Shown: piece after piece, positions 16,661 through 26,518 of the stretch
Position numbering within the stretch: position 1 is the first letter of the stretch
How the letters are laid out: each line of letters starts with the position of its first letter
From: Streptomyces sp. HB132
GTDB lineage: Bacteria; Actinomycetota; Actinomycetes; Streptomycetales; Streptomycetaceae
Reading direction: 5' to 3'
DNA length: 64,000 nt
NCBI RefSeq assembly: GCF_016909575.1
Contig: NZ_JAFBGA010000011.1
Location: 124,001 to 188,000 of the forward strand
Notes under the pieces: generated by a model
The model's input: only the letters and a program-made list of their open reading frames with translations
Told to the model about the DNA's origin: nothing
Database searches by the model: none
Program-made: the position numbers and the translations under genes

Positions 16661-17035
16661 TTGGCTGCTGAGCTGCATGTCGAGCTGGTCGCCGCGGACC
16701 GCAGTGTCTGGTCCGGCGAGGCCACCCTCGTTGTCGCACGTACCACGTCCGGCGACATCGGCGTCATGCCCGGTCACCAGCCGCTTCTGGGTGTGCTGGA
16801 ATCGGGCCCCGTGACGATCCGTACGAGCGACGGCGGGACGGTTGTCGCCGCTGTGCACGGCGGTTTCATCTCGTTCGCGGACAACAAGCTCTCGCTGCTC
16901 GCTGAGATCGCCGAGCTTGCCGACGAGATCGACGTCCAGCGTGCCGAGCGCGCGCTGGAGCGTGCGAAGTCCGACACGGACGCCGGTGCGGAGCGCCGCG
17001 CGGACGTGCGACTGCGTGCGGTGGCGGCGCACTGA
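16661..17035 (+). CDS. atpC: F0F1 ATP synthase subunit epsilon
   Basis: The 124-residue epsilon subunit couples gamma to the c-ring and can inhibit ATP hydrolysis. The N-terminal beta-sandwich is clear (AELHVELVAADRSVWSGEA, GDIGVMPGHQPLLGVLESG) and is followed by a short C-terminal helical hairpin. Translation starts at a TTG at 16661 with CGAGGAG 6 nt upstream. It is the last atp gene of the operon. Confidence 0.95.
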   Translation: MAAELHVELVAADRSVWSGEATLVVARTTSGDIGVMPGHQPLLGVLESGPVTIRTSDGGTVVAAVHGGFISFADNKLSLLAEIAELADEIDVQRAERALERAKSDTDAGAERRADVRLRAVAAH

Positions 17036-17177
17036 GCGTCCCCACGAGGAGTTTTTGACTCAGCCGCGGCCCGAGCTGGAGAGATCCAGACCGTGTCGCG
17101 GCTGAGGCGATGCAGGTGCAGTCCGGTTCGGCTCGGTTCGGTATCCGTTACTCGACGATGCGAGGAGGTCGGTGGAG

Positions 17178-17624
17178 ATGGTCCTCGCTTTGTGGGTGGG
17201 CGGTCTGGTCGTCGTACTGGTCGCGGTGGGTCTGTTCGTCTTCGGCCTCCGCAGGCGGCTGATCCAGCGTTCCGGCGGAACCTTCGACTGCAGCTTGCGC
17301 TGGGACGTGTCCGAGGAGCCCGATCCTTCCGGCAAGGGCTGGGTGTACGGGGTCGCCCGCTACAGCGGTGACCGCGTCGACTGGTTCCGGGTCTTCTCGT
17401 ACTCGCCCCGTCCCCGTCGCGGCCTGGAGCGCTCCGCCATCGAGGTCGTCGCCCGCCGGCTGCCCGAGGGCGAGGAGGAACTGGCGCTCCTGTCCGACTC
17501 CGTCGTGCTCGGCTGTCTCCACCGGGGGACGCGCCTGGAGCTGGCGATGAGTGAGGACGCCCTGACCGGTTTCCTCGCGTGGCTGGAGGCGGCACCGCCC
17601 GGCCAGCGAGTCAATGTCGCCTGA
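17178..17624 (+). CDS. DUF2550 membrane-anchored protein
   Basis: A 148-residue protein with one N-terminal membrane helix (about 2-23), a short basic stop (LRRRLIQRSGG) and a soluble domain with GWVYGVARYSGDRVDWFRVFSYSPRPRR, typical of DUF2550, a family found next to atpC in actinobacteria. Function is unknown. The ATG at 17178 is chosen because GAGGAGG lies 9 nt upstream; GTG 17172 is also in frame but only 3 nt from that site. The last codons (encoding VNVA and stop) are repeated twice more downstream in a tandem array. Confidence 0.85.
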   Translation: MVLALWVGGLVVVLVAVGLFVFGLRRRLIQRSGGTFDCSLRWDVSEEPDPSGKGWVYGVARYSGDRVDWFRVFSYSPRPRRGLERSAIEVVARRLPEGEEELALLSDSVVLGCLHRGTRLELAMSEDALTGFLAWLEAAPPGQRVNVA

Positions 17625-17754
17625 TCAAAGGTGTCTCGCTGGTTGGGGGTCCCCCCGGACGGAGTCTGGGGGAGGGTCAATGTCGCTTGATCAAAGGTGT
17701 CTCGCTGGTTGGGGGCCCCCGGACGGAGCCCGGGGGAGGGTGAACGTGGCCTGA
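17610..17754 (+). repeat. Tandem repeat of the DUF2550 gene end plus a palindrome
   Basis: Two units of 66 nt (17610-17675) and 64 nt (17676-17739) are followed by a 15-nt partial unit (17740-17754). Each unit begins with codons for V-N-V-A-stop, so the gene end occurs three times. The rest of each unit holds GGTGTCTCGCTGGTTGGGGG and a GC hairpin. The hairpin arms differ between units but stay paired. Confidence 0.85.
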
Positions 17755-17772
17755 GAGAGGCCCGCTGAGCAG

Positions 17773-17822
17773 GCGAAAACCGGGGAGACAGGGGGCGGAC
17801 CTGTCTCCCCGGCGCTTTTCGC
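17773..17822. terminator. Bidirectional terminator between DUF2550 gene and chiC
   Basis: CCGGGGAGACAG pairs with CTGTCTCCCCGG around GGGGCGGAC, extended by outer GCGAAAA/TTTTCGC arms with a 3-nt bulge. It lies between convergent genes, and the T-run on one strand and A-run on the other suit termination in both directions. Confidence 0.85.
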
Positions 17823-17846
17823 GGGGGGTGTGACTGCCTCGTGGCG

Positions 17847-19727
<1,881 letters not shown>

Positions 19728-19845
19728 CGGTGCTCCTCGGGTGAGGTCCGGCAAACGGGGATGGTCCGTAACCTGCGAACCCTGCGTCGCCCTGAGCTCG
19801 CCTTGTCATGGCGTACTCACCGCAGCGTGTCCGGTGAGATTAGGA

Positions 19846-19878
19846 AGGTCTGGACCAATCGTCAAGAGGTCCAGACCA
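19846..19878 (-). promoter_or_regulatory. Pair of 12-bp direct repeats in the chiC promoter (dre-like)
   Basis: Read on the minus strand, TGGTCTGGACCT (19867-19878) and TGGTCCAGACCT (19846-19857) are spaced 21 bp apart, two helical turns. They match the direct repeats of Streptomyces chitinase promoters and the DasR site core TGGTCTAGACCA. They should mediate GlcNAc-dependent repression and chitin induction. Confidence 0.8.
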
Positions 19879-19895
19879 AAGTTCCTCGCCGGGAA

Positions 19896-20546
19896 TCAGA
19901 TGCCCAACTCCTGCGCGAGCACCGCCGCTTGCACCCGGTTGCGTAGTTCCAGCTTCCCGAGCAGCCTGCTGACGTGTGTCTTCGCCGTCGCCTCCGCCAT
20001 CGAGAGGCGCCCGGCGATCTCCGCGTTCGACAGTCCCTCCCCGAGACAGCCCAGCACCTCCCGCTCCCGGCGCGTCAGCGCGTCGAGCGCGTCCGGAGCC
20101 GGCCCGGCCGCCCTGCGGACGGAGGTGGCCACGGCGAACTCCTGGATCAGCCGTCGCGTGACGGCCGGGGCGATCGAACCCTCGCCGCGCGCCACCGTGC
20201 GGACGGCGTCGAGCAGGTCCTTCGCGTCGGTGTTCTTCAGCAGGAAGCCCGACGCTCCCGCGCGCAGGGCACCGAAGACGTACTCGTCCAGGTCGAACGT
20301 GGTCAGCACCAGAACGTCCGCCAGCCGTTCCACCACGACCTGCCGCGTCGCGGCCACTCCGTCGAGCCGGGGCATCTGTACGTCCATCAGCACAAGATCC
20401 GGACGCAGTTCACGGGCCAGACGCACGGCGGCCTCACCGTCCGCGGCCTCGCCCACCACCTCGATGTCCGGGGCGCTCCTCAGGATCAGCACCAGCCCCG
20501 CGCGTACGGCCGACTGGTCCTCCGCGACCAGTACCCGGATCGTCAT
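19896..20546 (-). CDS. chiR: NarL/LuxR-type response regulator, likely ChiR
   Basis: The 216-residue protein has a receiver domain (acidic pocket E9-D10, phosphoacceptor D55 in LVLMDVQMP, conserved Lys in GFLLKNTDAKDLL) and a C-terminal LuxR-type helix-turn-helix (LTRREREVLGCLGEGLSNAEIAGRL). It lies directly upstream of chiC in the same orientation, as chiR does in S. coelicolor, where it is needed for chiC expression. The ATG at 20546 overlaps the kinase stop by 4 nt (ATGA), which settles the start. Its name follows from gene order, since the domains are common to many regulators. Confidence 0.85.
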   Translation of the reverse strand: MTIRVLVAEDQSAVRAGLVLILRSAPDIEVVGEAADGEAAVRLARELRPDLVLMDVQMPRLDGVAATRQVVVERLADVLVLTTFDLDEYVFGALRAGASGFLLKNTDAKDLLDAVRTVARGEGSIAPAVTRRLIQEFAVATSVRRAAGPAPDALDALTRREREVLGCLGEGLSNAEIAGRLSMAEATAKTHVSRLLGKLELRNRVQAAVLAQELGI

Positions 20547-21772
20547 CCCCGCCACGTCCCCTCCTCGACGGGCAGTTCGGCCCGCACCAGCCAGATCTTC
20601 CTGCCGTCGGCCCCGGGTTCCGGGCCCGCGTCGATCACCCCGCCCAGCAGCGCCACCCGTTCCCGCATCCCCACGAGTCCCGCCCCCGAACCGGGCGCGC
20701 GAGGGCCCGGCCGGTCACCGAACACACTGCTCACCTCCACCGTGAGCACCGCGCGCGACCGCCCCAGCCGAACCGTCACCGGGCCGGGCGCCGCATGCTT
20801 CAGCGCGTTGGTCAGCGACTCCTGGACGATGCGGTACGCCGCCAGCTCCACCGGCGCCGGCAGCGGCACGGACTCCTCGCGGCCGTCCTCCAGGGTGACG
20901 GTGAGCCCGCTGGACGCGGAGTTCGCGCCGGCCTGTCCGACGAGGGCGTCCAGGGAGGCCAGGGTCGGTGCCGCGCCGGGAGGCCCGTCCGCTCCGCTCT
21001 CCCGCAGCAGGCCGATCAGCCGTCTCATCTCGGCCAGCCCGTCGACGCTGTTGCGCCGGATCACCCCGAGGGCCTCGCGCGAGGTGGCCGGTTCGTCGAT
21101 GGAGAGCGCGGCGGTGGAGTGGATGGCGATCGCCGAGAGGTGGTTGGCGACCATGTCGTGCAGCTCGCGGGCCATCCGGGACCGCTCGGCGGTCACCGCC
21201 TGGGCCCGGTCCATCTCGGCCAGCAGCGCGGTCTGATCGGCGCGCAGCCGGGCGGCCTCGGCGGCGTCCCGGTGGTTGCGCACGGCCGCCCCCGTGAGGG
21301 CCGGCCCGAAGGAGACCATGCCGACGGCGATCCCGATGAGCACGGCGTCCGCGGACGGGACCCAGGCGATGAAGCCGAACGTCGTGGCGACCGTGCCCAG
21401 CAGCGTGATGACCGGGATGCGGCGCGACGCGGCGGGCGGACCGTACAGCACGGCCGCGTACACGAGGTCGGTGAACATCAGCAGGGTGGCCAGGCTGCCC
21501 ACGGTGAACTGATCCGCCACCAGGGCGAGCGTGCCGGCGGACAGCGCCGTCCGAGGGCAGCTGCGCCGCAGCAGTTCGAGGGCCGACATCAGCACGAGCG
21601 GCAGCAGGGACACCCAGGGGGAGTCGAAGAGCCGGCCGTTCTGGAGGTGGATGCCGATCAGCCACAGGGCCACACCGCCGGACAGTCCGCTGACCGAGAG
21701 CAGGACGTCGGAGCGATGCGGGCGCGCAGGGGAGAACACCCTCCCATCCAACACGTCGGCGGGTACCGGCAC
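20543..21772 (-). CDS. chiS: DesK/NarX-type sensor histidine kinase, likely ChiS
   Basis: A 409-residue membrane kinase with five to six hydrophobic segments in residues 25-165, a short coiled linker, a HisKA_3 dimerisation helix with phospho-His H205 (MARELHDMVANHLSAIAIHS), and an ATPase domain with AYRIVQESLTNALKHA and GAGLVGMRERVALLGG. It lacks a large extracellular domain, so the signal is probably sensed in or at the membrane. It is co-transcribed with the response regulator (4-nt overlap). The GTG at 21772 is the longest supported start; the exact N-terminus is uncertain. Confidence 0.82.
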   Translation of the reverse strand: MPVPADVLDGRVFSPARPHRSDVLLSVSGLSGGVALWLIGIHLQNGRLFDSPWVSLLPLVLMSALELLRRSCPRTALSAGTLALVADQFTVGSLATLLMFTDLVYAAVLYGPPAASRRIPVITLLGTVATTFGFIAWVPSADAVLIGIAVGMVSFGPALTGAAVRNHRDAAEAARLRADQTALLAEMDRAQAVTAERSRMARELHDMVANHLSAIAIHSTAALSIDEPATSREALGVIRRNSVDGLAEMRRLIGLLRESGADGPPGAAPTLASLDALVGQAGANSASSGLTVTLEDGREESVPLPAPVELAAYRIVQESLTNALKHAAPGPVTVRLGRSRAVLTVEVSSVFGDRPGPRAPGSGAGLVGMRERVALLGGVIDAGPEPGADGRKIWLVRAELPVEEGTWRG

Positions 21773-21890
21773 GTCAGCACCCGGGGTGAGCCCCGGCTAC
21801 ATCGAAGGATGCAGTCGCGTTTCGTCACTGCCGACGACGACCCGGCCCCGGACGGAGGGGAGCCTGGAGGGGACCGGAAGGAGAAGGACC

Positions 21891-22448
21891 GTGATCGTCA
21901 CGCTGATCGTGCTCTGCGAGGTCGGCTTCTGGGTCCTGCTGGCCGCCGGACTGGCGCTGCGGTACGTCGCGAGGAAACCCCGGCTGGGCGCGGCGGTGCT
22001 GCTGTGCGAGCCCTTGCTGGAGGTCGTCCTGCTGGTGGTGACGGCCATGGACCTGAAGAACGGCGCCGAGCCGGGCCTGAGGCACGGCATCGCCGCCGTC
22101 TACATCGGCTTCACCGTGGGGCTGGGCCACTCCACCATCAAATGGGTCGACGCGAGGGTCGCCCACCGCTTCGCGGGCGGTCCGCCGCCGGTTGGGCCCC
22201 CGAAGTACGGGATGGCCCGGGCCGCCCACGAATGGCGCGTCGCCGGCCGCTGGATCGTTGCCGCGGTGACCGCCATGGCCCTGCTCCAGGCAGCGGTCTG
22301 GTACGTCGGCGGGGACGGTGACACGGGCTCGCTGCAGATGTGGCAGCAGAAGATGCTCTGGGTGATCGGGATCAACCTGGCCATCGCCGGCGGCTACACC
22401 GTGTTCCCCAAACAGGAGCCCGAGGACCGGGTCGGGGCGGGCCGCTGA
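21891..22448 (+). CDS. Four-helix membrane protein of unknown function
   Basis: A 185-residue protein with about four membrane segments (about 2-23, 32-50, 63-80 and 126-145, with a possible fifth at 163-179) and cytoplasmic basic loops. I recognise no enzyme motif. The GTG at 21891 follows AAGGAGAAGGA, a strong ribosome-binding site. It is transcribed divergently from chiS, 118 nt away. Its TGA abuts the stop codon of the convergent adenosyltransferase gene with no base between them. Confidence 0.8.
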   Translation: MIVTLIVLCEVGFWVLLAAGLALRYVARKPRLGAAVLLCEPLLEVVLLVVTAMDLKNGAEPGLRHGIAAVYIGFTVGLGHSTIKWVDARVAHRFAGGPPPVGPPKYGMARAAHEWRVAGRWIVAAVTAMALLQAAVWYVGGDGDTGSLQMWQQKMLWVIGINLAIAGGYTVFPKQEPEDRVGAGR

Positions 22449-23021
22449 TCAGCGCTCGCCGCCCGGCACCCACAGCACGTCGCCGACCTCCTTGTTCGCC
22501 GTCCTGGCGAGGATGAACAGGAGGTCGGAGAGGCGGTTCAGGTACGTCGCCGTCAGCGCGTTCATCACGTCCCCGTGCACCTCCAGCGCCGCCCAGGTGG
22601 ACCGCTCGGCCCGCCGGACGACCGTGCAGGCCTGGTGCAGCAGCGCCGCCCCCGGAGTGCCGCCCGGAAGGATGAAGCTGCGGAGCTTCTCCAGCTCCTC
22701 CAGGAAGGTGTCGCAGTCCGCCTCCAGCTTGTCGACGTACGACTGCTCCACCCGCAGCGGCGGGTACTCCGGGTTCTCCACCACCGGCGTGCACAGGTCC
22801 GCACCCACGTCGAAGAGGTCGTTCTGGACACGGACGAGGACCTTCACGACGTCCTCGGGGAGGTTCCCGAGCGCGACGGCCGTACCGATCACGGCGTTGG
22901 CCTCGTTGGCGTCGGCGTAGGCGGAGATCCGCAGATCGGTCTTGGCGGTCCGGCTCATGTCGCCGAGGGCGGTGGTGCCCTTGTCGCCGGTACGGGTGTA
23001 GATGCGCGTCAGATTGACCAT
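22449..23021 (-). CDS. Cob(I)yrinic acid a,c-diamide adenosyltransferase, PduO type
   Basis: The enzyme transfers the adenosyl group of ATP to cob(I)alamin, making coenzyme B12. The 190-residue protein shows PduO family motifs: the N-terminal ATP-binding TRTGDKGTTALGD, SAYADANEANAVIG, FILPGGTPGAALLHQACTVVRRAER, and the C-terminal LNRLSDLLFILARTAN. Adenosylcobalamin is the cofactor of the isobutyryl-CoA mutase encoded later in the window. The ATG at 23021 is the family's normal start. No cobalamin riboswitch was recognised in the short upstream gap. Confidence 0.92.
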   Translation of the reverse strand: MVNLTRIYTRTGDKGTTALGDMSRTAKTDLRISAYADANEANAVIGTAVALGNLPEDVVKVLVRVQNDLFDVGADLCTPVVENPEYPPLRVEQSYVDKLEADCDTFLEELEKLRSFILPGGTPGAALLHQACTVVRRAERSTWAALEVHGDVMNALTATYLNRLSDLLFILARTANKEVGDVLWVPGGER

Positions 23022-23034
23022 GGGGCCAGCCTAG

Positions 23035-23784
23035 TTACGCTCCGGCCCTGCGGAACGCGCGCGTGCCGACCGTCACAGCCATAAGGGCGAACGCGAGGGC
23101 CACCAGGACCCCGTACAGCATGTGTGCCGTCGCGTACGAGCCGACGTACGCGTCCCGAACCGCGTCCACGAGGTAGCGGAACGGCGTGAAGTGCGACAGG
23201 ACGTCCAGCCACGCAGGGCCGAGCGTCATCGGCAGCATCAGGCCGGAGAGCAGCATGGCCGGCATGGTGAGCGAGTTGATCACCGGCCCGAACTCCTGCG
23301 GCGTACGCACCCTCATGGCCAGGGCGTACGACAGCGAGGCCAGCGAGACGGTCAGCAGGCCCACGAACGCGAAGCCGATGAGTACCCCGGGCAGCGGCGC
23401 GCGCAGCCCCATGGCCAGCGCGGCGATCACCAGCAGCACGGCCTGGAACATGAACAGCAGGGCGTCCCGCAGGACCCGCCCCAGCAGGAGGGCGAGGCGG
23501 CTGACGGGAGTCGCACGCATGCGCTCCACGACCCCCGTCGACTTCTCGATGATGATCGCGAATCCGGTGAACGAGGCACCGAACAGCGCAAGTTGCAGCA
23601 GCAGTCCGGGTACCAGGACCTGCCAGGAGTCACCGGTGGAACCGAGCGGGAGGGCCGTCAGGAGCGGGCCGAAGAAGAGCAGGTAGAGCAGCGGCATCAG
23701 GATCCCGAAGAAGATCTGGAACCGGGAGCGCAGGGTCTGCCGGACGTACCGGCCGAAGATCAGTGAGGTGTCGTGGAGAAGCAT
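23035..23784 (-). CDS. ABC-2 type transporter permease
   Basis: The 249-residue integral membrane protein has about six helices. The ABC-2 pattern is clear: IFFGILMPLLYLLFFGPLL near the start, the IEKSTGVVERMRATPVSR loop that contacts the ATPase, and the LTMPAMLLSGLMLPM helix. It starts 8 nt after the partner ATPase gene, with GGACC as a weak site. The pair resembles DrrAB-type drug or lipid exporters; the divergent TetR gene suggests inducible export. Substrate is unknown. Confidence 0.9.
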   Translation of the reverse strand: MLLHDTSLIFGRYVRQTLRSRFQIFFGILMPLLYLLFFGPLLTALPLGSTGDSWQVLVPGLLLQLALFGASFTGFAIIIEKSTGVVERMRATPVSRLALLLGRVLRDALLFMFQAVLLVIAALAMGLRAPLPGVLIGFAFVGLLTVSLASLSYALAMRVRTPQEFGPVINSLTMPAMLLSGLMLPMTLGPAWLDVLSHFTPFRYLVDAVRDAYVGSYATAHMLYGVLVALAFALMAVTVGTRAFRRAGA

Positions 23785-23792
23785 GCGGGGTC

Positions 23793-24575
23793 CTATACGG
23801 CGAGGGGGGCGGTATCGGCGGCGGCCGGGGTGCGGCCGGTGATGGCGAGGAAGGTGTCGTGGAGCGAGGCGTCGGGGGAGCCGGCGTGCTCCGCCTTGAG
23901 CGCGGCGGGAGCGCCCTCGGCGACGACCAGGCCCTGGTCGACGACGACCAGCCGGTCCGCGAGGGCGTCCGCCTCGTCGAGGTAGTGGGTGGTGAGCACG
24001 ACCGTCGTGCCGAAGTCGTCCCGCAGCCCCCGGACCAGGTCCCACAGGTCCTCCCGGCTGCCCGGGTCGAGCCCGGTGGTCGGCTCGTCGAGGAAGAGCA
24101 GGGGCGGGCGGTGGGTGAGACCCATCGCGATGTCGAGGCGGCGCCGCTGGCCGCCGGAGAGCGCGGACGTCCTGCGGTCCAGCAGATCGCCGAGGCCGAG
24201 GCGCGCGGCCAGTTCGGCGGTGCGTGTGATCGCGGCGGCCCTGCTCAGCCGGTGTAGCCGCCCTTGGGTGACCAGTTCCTCCCGCACGGTGACGTGCGGG
24301 TCCACCCCGCCGGACTGGGCGACGTAACCGCACTTCTCGCGCACCCCCGCCGGATCGGAGATCAGGTCGTGCCCGGCGACGGTCGCCGCGCCGCCTGTGG
24401 GGGAGAGCAGCGTGGTGAGCATCCGCAGTGTGGTGGTCTTGCCCGCGCCGTTGGGGCCGAGCAGGCCGACGATCTCACCGGGGGCGACGGTCAGATCGAC
24501 CGAGCGCACGGCGTTCACCGGTCCGGTCTTCGTCGTGAAGGTCCGGGCGAGCCCAGACGTGCTGATGATTGGCAT
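23793..24575 (-). CDS. ABC transporter ATP-binding protein, DrrA-like
   Basis: A 260-residue ATPase with Walker A GPNGAGKTTT, the Q-loop region CGYVAQSGGVDPHVTVREEL, signature SALSGGQRRRLDIA, Walker B LLFLDEPTTGLDP and the H-loop TTHYLDEADALADR. The linker and the LDEAD segment are typical of DrrA-type daunorubicin exporters. The ATG at 24575 is chosen because it gives the family N-terminus; the frame is open further but into the divergent regulator. It is expressed with the downstream permease from the AT-rich region 24576-24657. Confidence 0.92.
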   Translation of the reverse strand: MPIISTSGLARTFTTKTGPVNAVRSVDLTVAPGEIVGLLGPNGAGKTTTLRMLTTLLSPTGGAATVAGHDLISDPAGVREKCGYVAQSGGVDPHVTVREELVTQGRLHRLSRAAAITRTAELAARLGLGDLLDRRTSALSGGQRRRLDIAMGLTHRPPLLFLDEPTTGLDPGSREDLWDLVRGLRDDFGTTVVLTTHYLDEADALADRLVVVDQGLVVAEGAPAALKAEHAGSPDASLHDTFLAITGRTPAAADTAPLAV

Positions 24576-24645
24576 AGCGACTACAAAAACAGAGTGACTT
24601 AAAAATTGCAATGCCTCCAAAAATTCAGGGACCCCACGACGTCCG

Positions 24646-24657
24646 TAGGATGGGCGC
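24646..24657 (+). promoter_or_regulatory. Possible leaderless promoter of the tetR gene
   Basis: TAGGAT (24646-24651), a -10-like hexamer, ends 6 nt before the ATG at 24658, placing transcription start at or near the start codon. No clear -35 was found. The whole divergent region 24576-24657 is unusually AT-rich, with two AAAAATT tracts. Confidence 0.35.
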
Positions 24658-25299
24658 ATGACCGAGGGACTGCGGGAGCGGAAGAAGCGCCGGACGAGGC
24701 AGCACCTCTCCGACGTGGCCACCGGACTCTTCGTGGAGCGGGGCTTCGACGCGGTGACCATCGCCGAGATCGCCCGGGCCGCCGACGTCTCGGTGAACAC
24801 CGTGTACAACTACTTCCCGGCCAAGGAAGACCTCTTCCTGGACCGCGCCGGCGGTGTGATCGACCGGCTCTCGCGCTACGTCCGCGGCCGCGACGTGGGG
24901 GAGTCCGCCGCCGACGCCGTCCTGCGTGAACTCCGGATCCAGGTGGAGGGTGTCTCACCCACCGTCGGCCTCATGGACGGGTACGCGAGCTTCATGCGGG
25001 TCATCGAGGGGGCCGACGGACTCAAGGCCCGTCTCTGGCACATCGGGCAGGAGGTGCAGCTCGACCTGGAGGCGACCGTGCGCGAGGAGTCCGGGGCCGG
25101 CCCCGGCGACCCCGTGCCGGACCTGGTGGCCGGTCAGCTCTCCTGGGTGCACAGCACCCTCATGGCGTACATCGGCCGGGAGATGGTCGCGGGCCGCGCC
25201 CCGGTCGAGGTCTCGCGCGACGCGCTCGTCCTGCTCGACGACATGGAGGACCTCCTCGGCGAGAAGGTCCTCAACTACGCGCGGCGCGCCACCGCGTGA
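24658..25299 (+). CDS. TetR family transcriptional regulator
   Basis: A 213-residue repressor with an N-terminal TetR helix-turn-helix (VERGFDAVTIAEIARAADVSVNTVYNYFPAKEDLF in the expected register) and an all-helical ligand domain. It is divergent from the ABC exporter pair with an 82-nt AT-rich gap, the usual layout for a regulator of an export system. Ligand unknown. No Shine-Dalgarno is evident upstream of the ATG, which fits leaderless translation. Confidence 0.9.
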   Translation: MTEGLRERKKRRTRQHLSDVATGLFVERGFDAVTIAEIARAADVSVNTVYNYFPAKEDLFLDRAGGVIDRLSRYVRGRDVGESAADAVLRELRIQVEGVSPTVGLMDGYASFMRVIEGADGLKARLWHIGQEVQLDLEATVREESGAGPGDPVPDLVAGQLSWVHSTLMAYIGREMVAGRAPVEVSRDALVLLDDMEDLLGEKVLNYARRATA

Positions 25300-25426
25300 C
25301 GGCGGCCGGTGTGATGTCCGTCATGTGAGACGTGACGCGCATCTCTTCACGGCCTCACGGCCCCTCACGGGTACTAACCTCCGCCGGAGAGCATGTGAAC
25401 AACCGAGATGCATAGGGGTGCGAATC

Positions 25427-26275
25427 GTGGCCAGGAAGCTCGCCGTCATCGGCGCCGGACTCATGGGGTCCGGTATCGCGCAGGTCTCCGCCCAGGCGGG
25501 CTGGGACGTCGTGCTGCGGGATGTCACCGACGTGGCCCTGGCGCGTGGGCGCGGCGGGATCGAGGCGAGCTACGGCAAGTTCGTCGCGAAGGGCAAGCTG
25601 GAGGCCGCCGACGCGGAGGCCGCGCTCGCCCGGATCACGACGACCACCGACCTCGACGCCGTGGCCGACGCGGACGTCGTCGTCGAGGCCGTCTTCGAGA
25701 AGCTCGAGGTCAAGCACGAGATCTTCCGCACGCTCGACAAGGTGGTACGGGAGGACGCCGTCCTCGCCTCCAACACCTCCGCCATCCCGATCACCAAGAT
25801 CGCGGCCGTGACGGAGCGCCCGGAGCGGGTCGTCGGGGTGCACTTCTTCTCGCCGGTCCCGATGATGCAGCTGTGCGAACTGGTGCGCGGCTACAAGACG
25901 AGTGACGAGACCCTGGCCACCGCCAGGGAGTTCGCCGAGTCCGTGGGCAAGACCTGCATCGTCGTCAACCGCGATGTCGCGGGCTTCGTCACCACCCGGC
26001 TGATCTCCGCGCTGGTCGTCGAGGCGGCCAAGCTGTACGAGTCGGGCGTCGCCTCGGCCGAGGACATCGACACCGCCTGCAAGCTGGGCTTCGGCCACGC
26101 GATGGGGCCCCTCGCCACGGCCGACATGACCGGGGTGGACATCCTCCTGCACGCCACCGGCAACATCTACACGGAGTCCCAGGACGAGAAGTTCGCCGCT
26201 CCGGAGCTGATGCGCCGGATGGTCGATGCAGGTGACATCGGGCGCAAGAGCGGGCAGGGCTTCTACACCTACTGA
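25427..26275 (+). CDS. 3-hydroxybutyryl-CoA dehydrogenase
   Basis: This cytosolic NAD(P)-dependent enzyme interconverts acetoacetyl-CoA and 3-hydroxybutyryl-CoA. The 282-residue protein has the Rossmann GAGLMGSGIAQ, the SNTSAIPITKIA block, the catalytic His-containing GVHFFSPVPMMQLCELV, the NRDVAGFVTTRL hinge and the C-terminal dimer domain ending KSGQGFYTY. The GTG at 25427 has AGGGG 8 nt upstream; a GTG at 25418 is also in frame. With the thiolase at 42.4 kb it could supply the butyryl-CoA route toward ethylmalonyl or isobutyryl units. A strong hairpin follows. Confidence 0.93.
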   Translation: MARKLAVIGAGLMGSGIAQVSAQAGWDVVLRDVTDVALARGRGGIEASYGKFVAKGKLEAADAEAALARITTTTDLDAVADADVVVEAVFEKLEVKHEIFRTLDKVVREDAVLASNTSAIPITKIAAVTERPERVVGVHFFSPVPMMQLCELVRGYKTSDETLATAREFAESVGKTCIVVNRDVAGFVTTRLISALVVEAAKLYESGVASAEDIDTACKLGFGHAMGPLATADMTGVDILLHATGNIYTESQDEKFAAPELMRRMVDAGDIGRKSGQGFYTY

Positions 26276-26281
26276 TCACGA

Positions 26282-26331
26282 CCGGGTCCCCGGCTGTCTG
26301 ATGTGCCGTCAATCAGACCCGGGGGACCCGG
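26282..26331 (+). terminator. Terminator after 3-hydroxybutyryl-CoA dehydrogenase gene
   Basis: CCGGGTCCCC (26282-26291) pairs with GGGGACCCGG (26322-26331), and inner GTCTGAT pairs with ATCAGAC. It starts 7 nt after the stop codon. Confidence 0.85.
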
Positions 26332-26379
26332 ATCCGGCGCCGTCCGGCACACGGATCCAGCGGGTGACGCCGGACCCGC

Positions 26380-26397
26380 TTCACCCCTCGGGGTGAA
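26380..26397. promoter_or_regulatory. Inverted repeat upstream of the STAS gene
   Basis: TTCACCCC-TC-GGGGTGAA is a perfect 8-bp inverted repeat with a 2-nt spacer, 121 nt upstream of the STAS start codon. It may be an operator; a small hairpin (GCCACC/GGTGGC, 26437-26457) follows in the leader. Confidence 0.4.
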
Positions 26398-26518
26398 TTC
26401 GGTATCGGTTCGCTTACAGACGGCAACTTCTCTGTCGCCACCGCAGTCAGTGGTGGCAGAGGCAGAAAGAGAAAATCCAGACAGAGACCTTGCTGCGGAG
26501 TACTTCCGGGGAGCGCAT

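Noticed and set aside
22441..22455. TGATCA palindrome at the junction of two genes
   Set aside because: It is simply the two convergent TGA stop codons placed back to back, and not evidence of a regulatory site.
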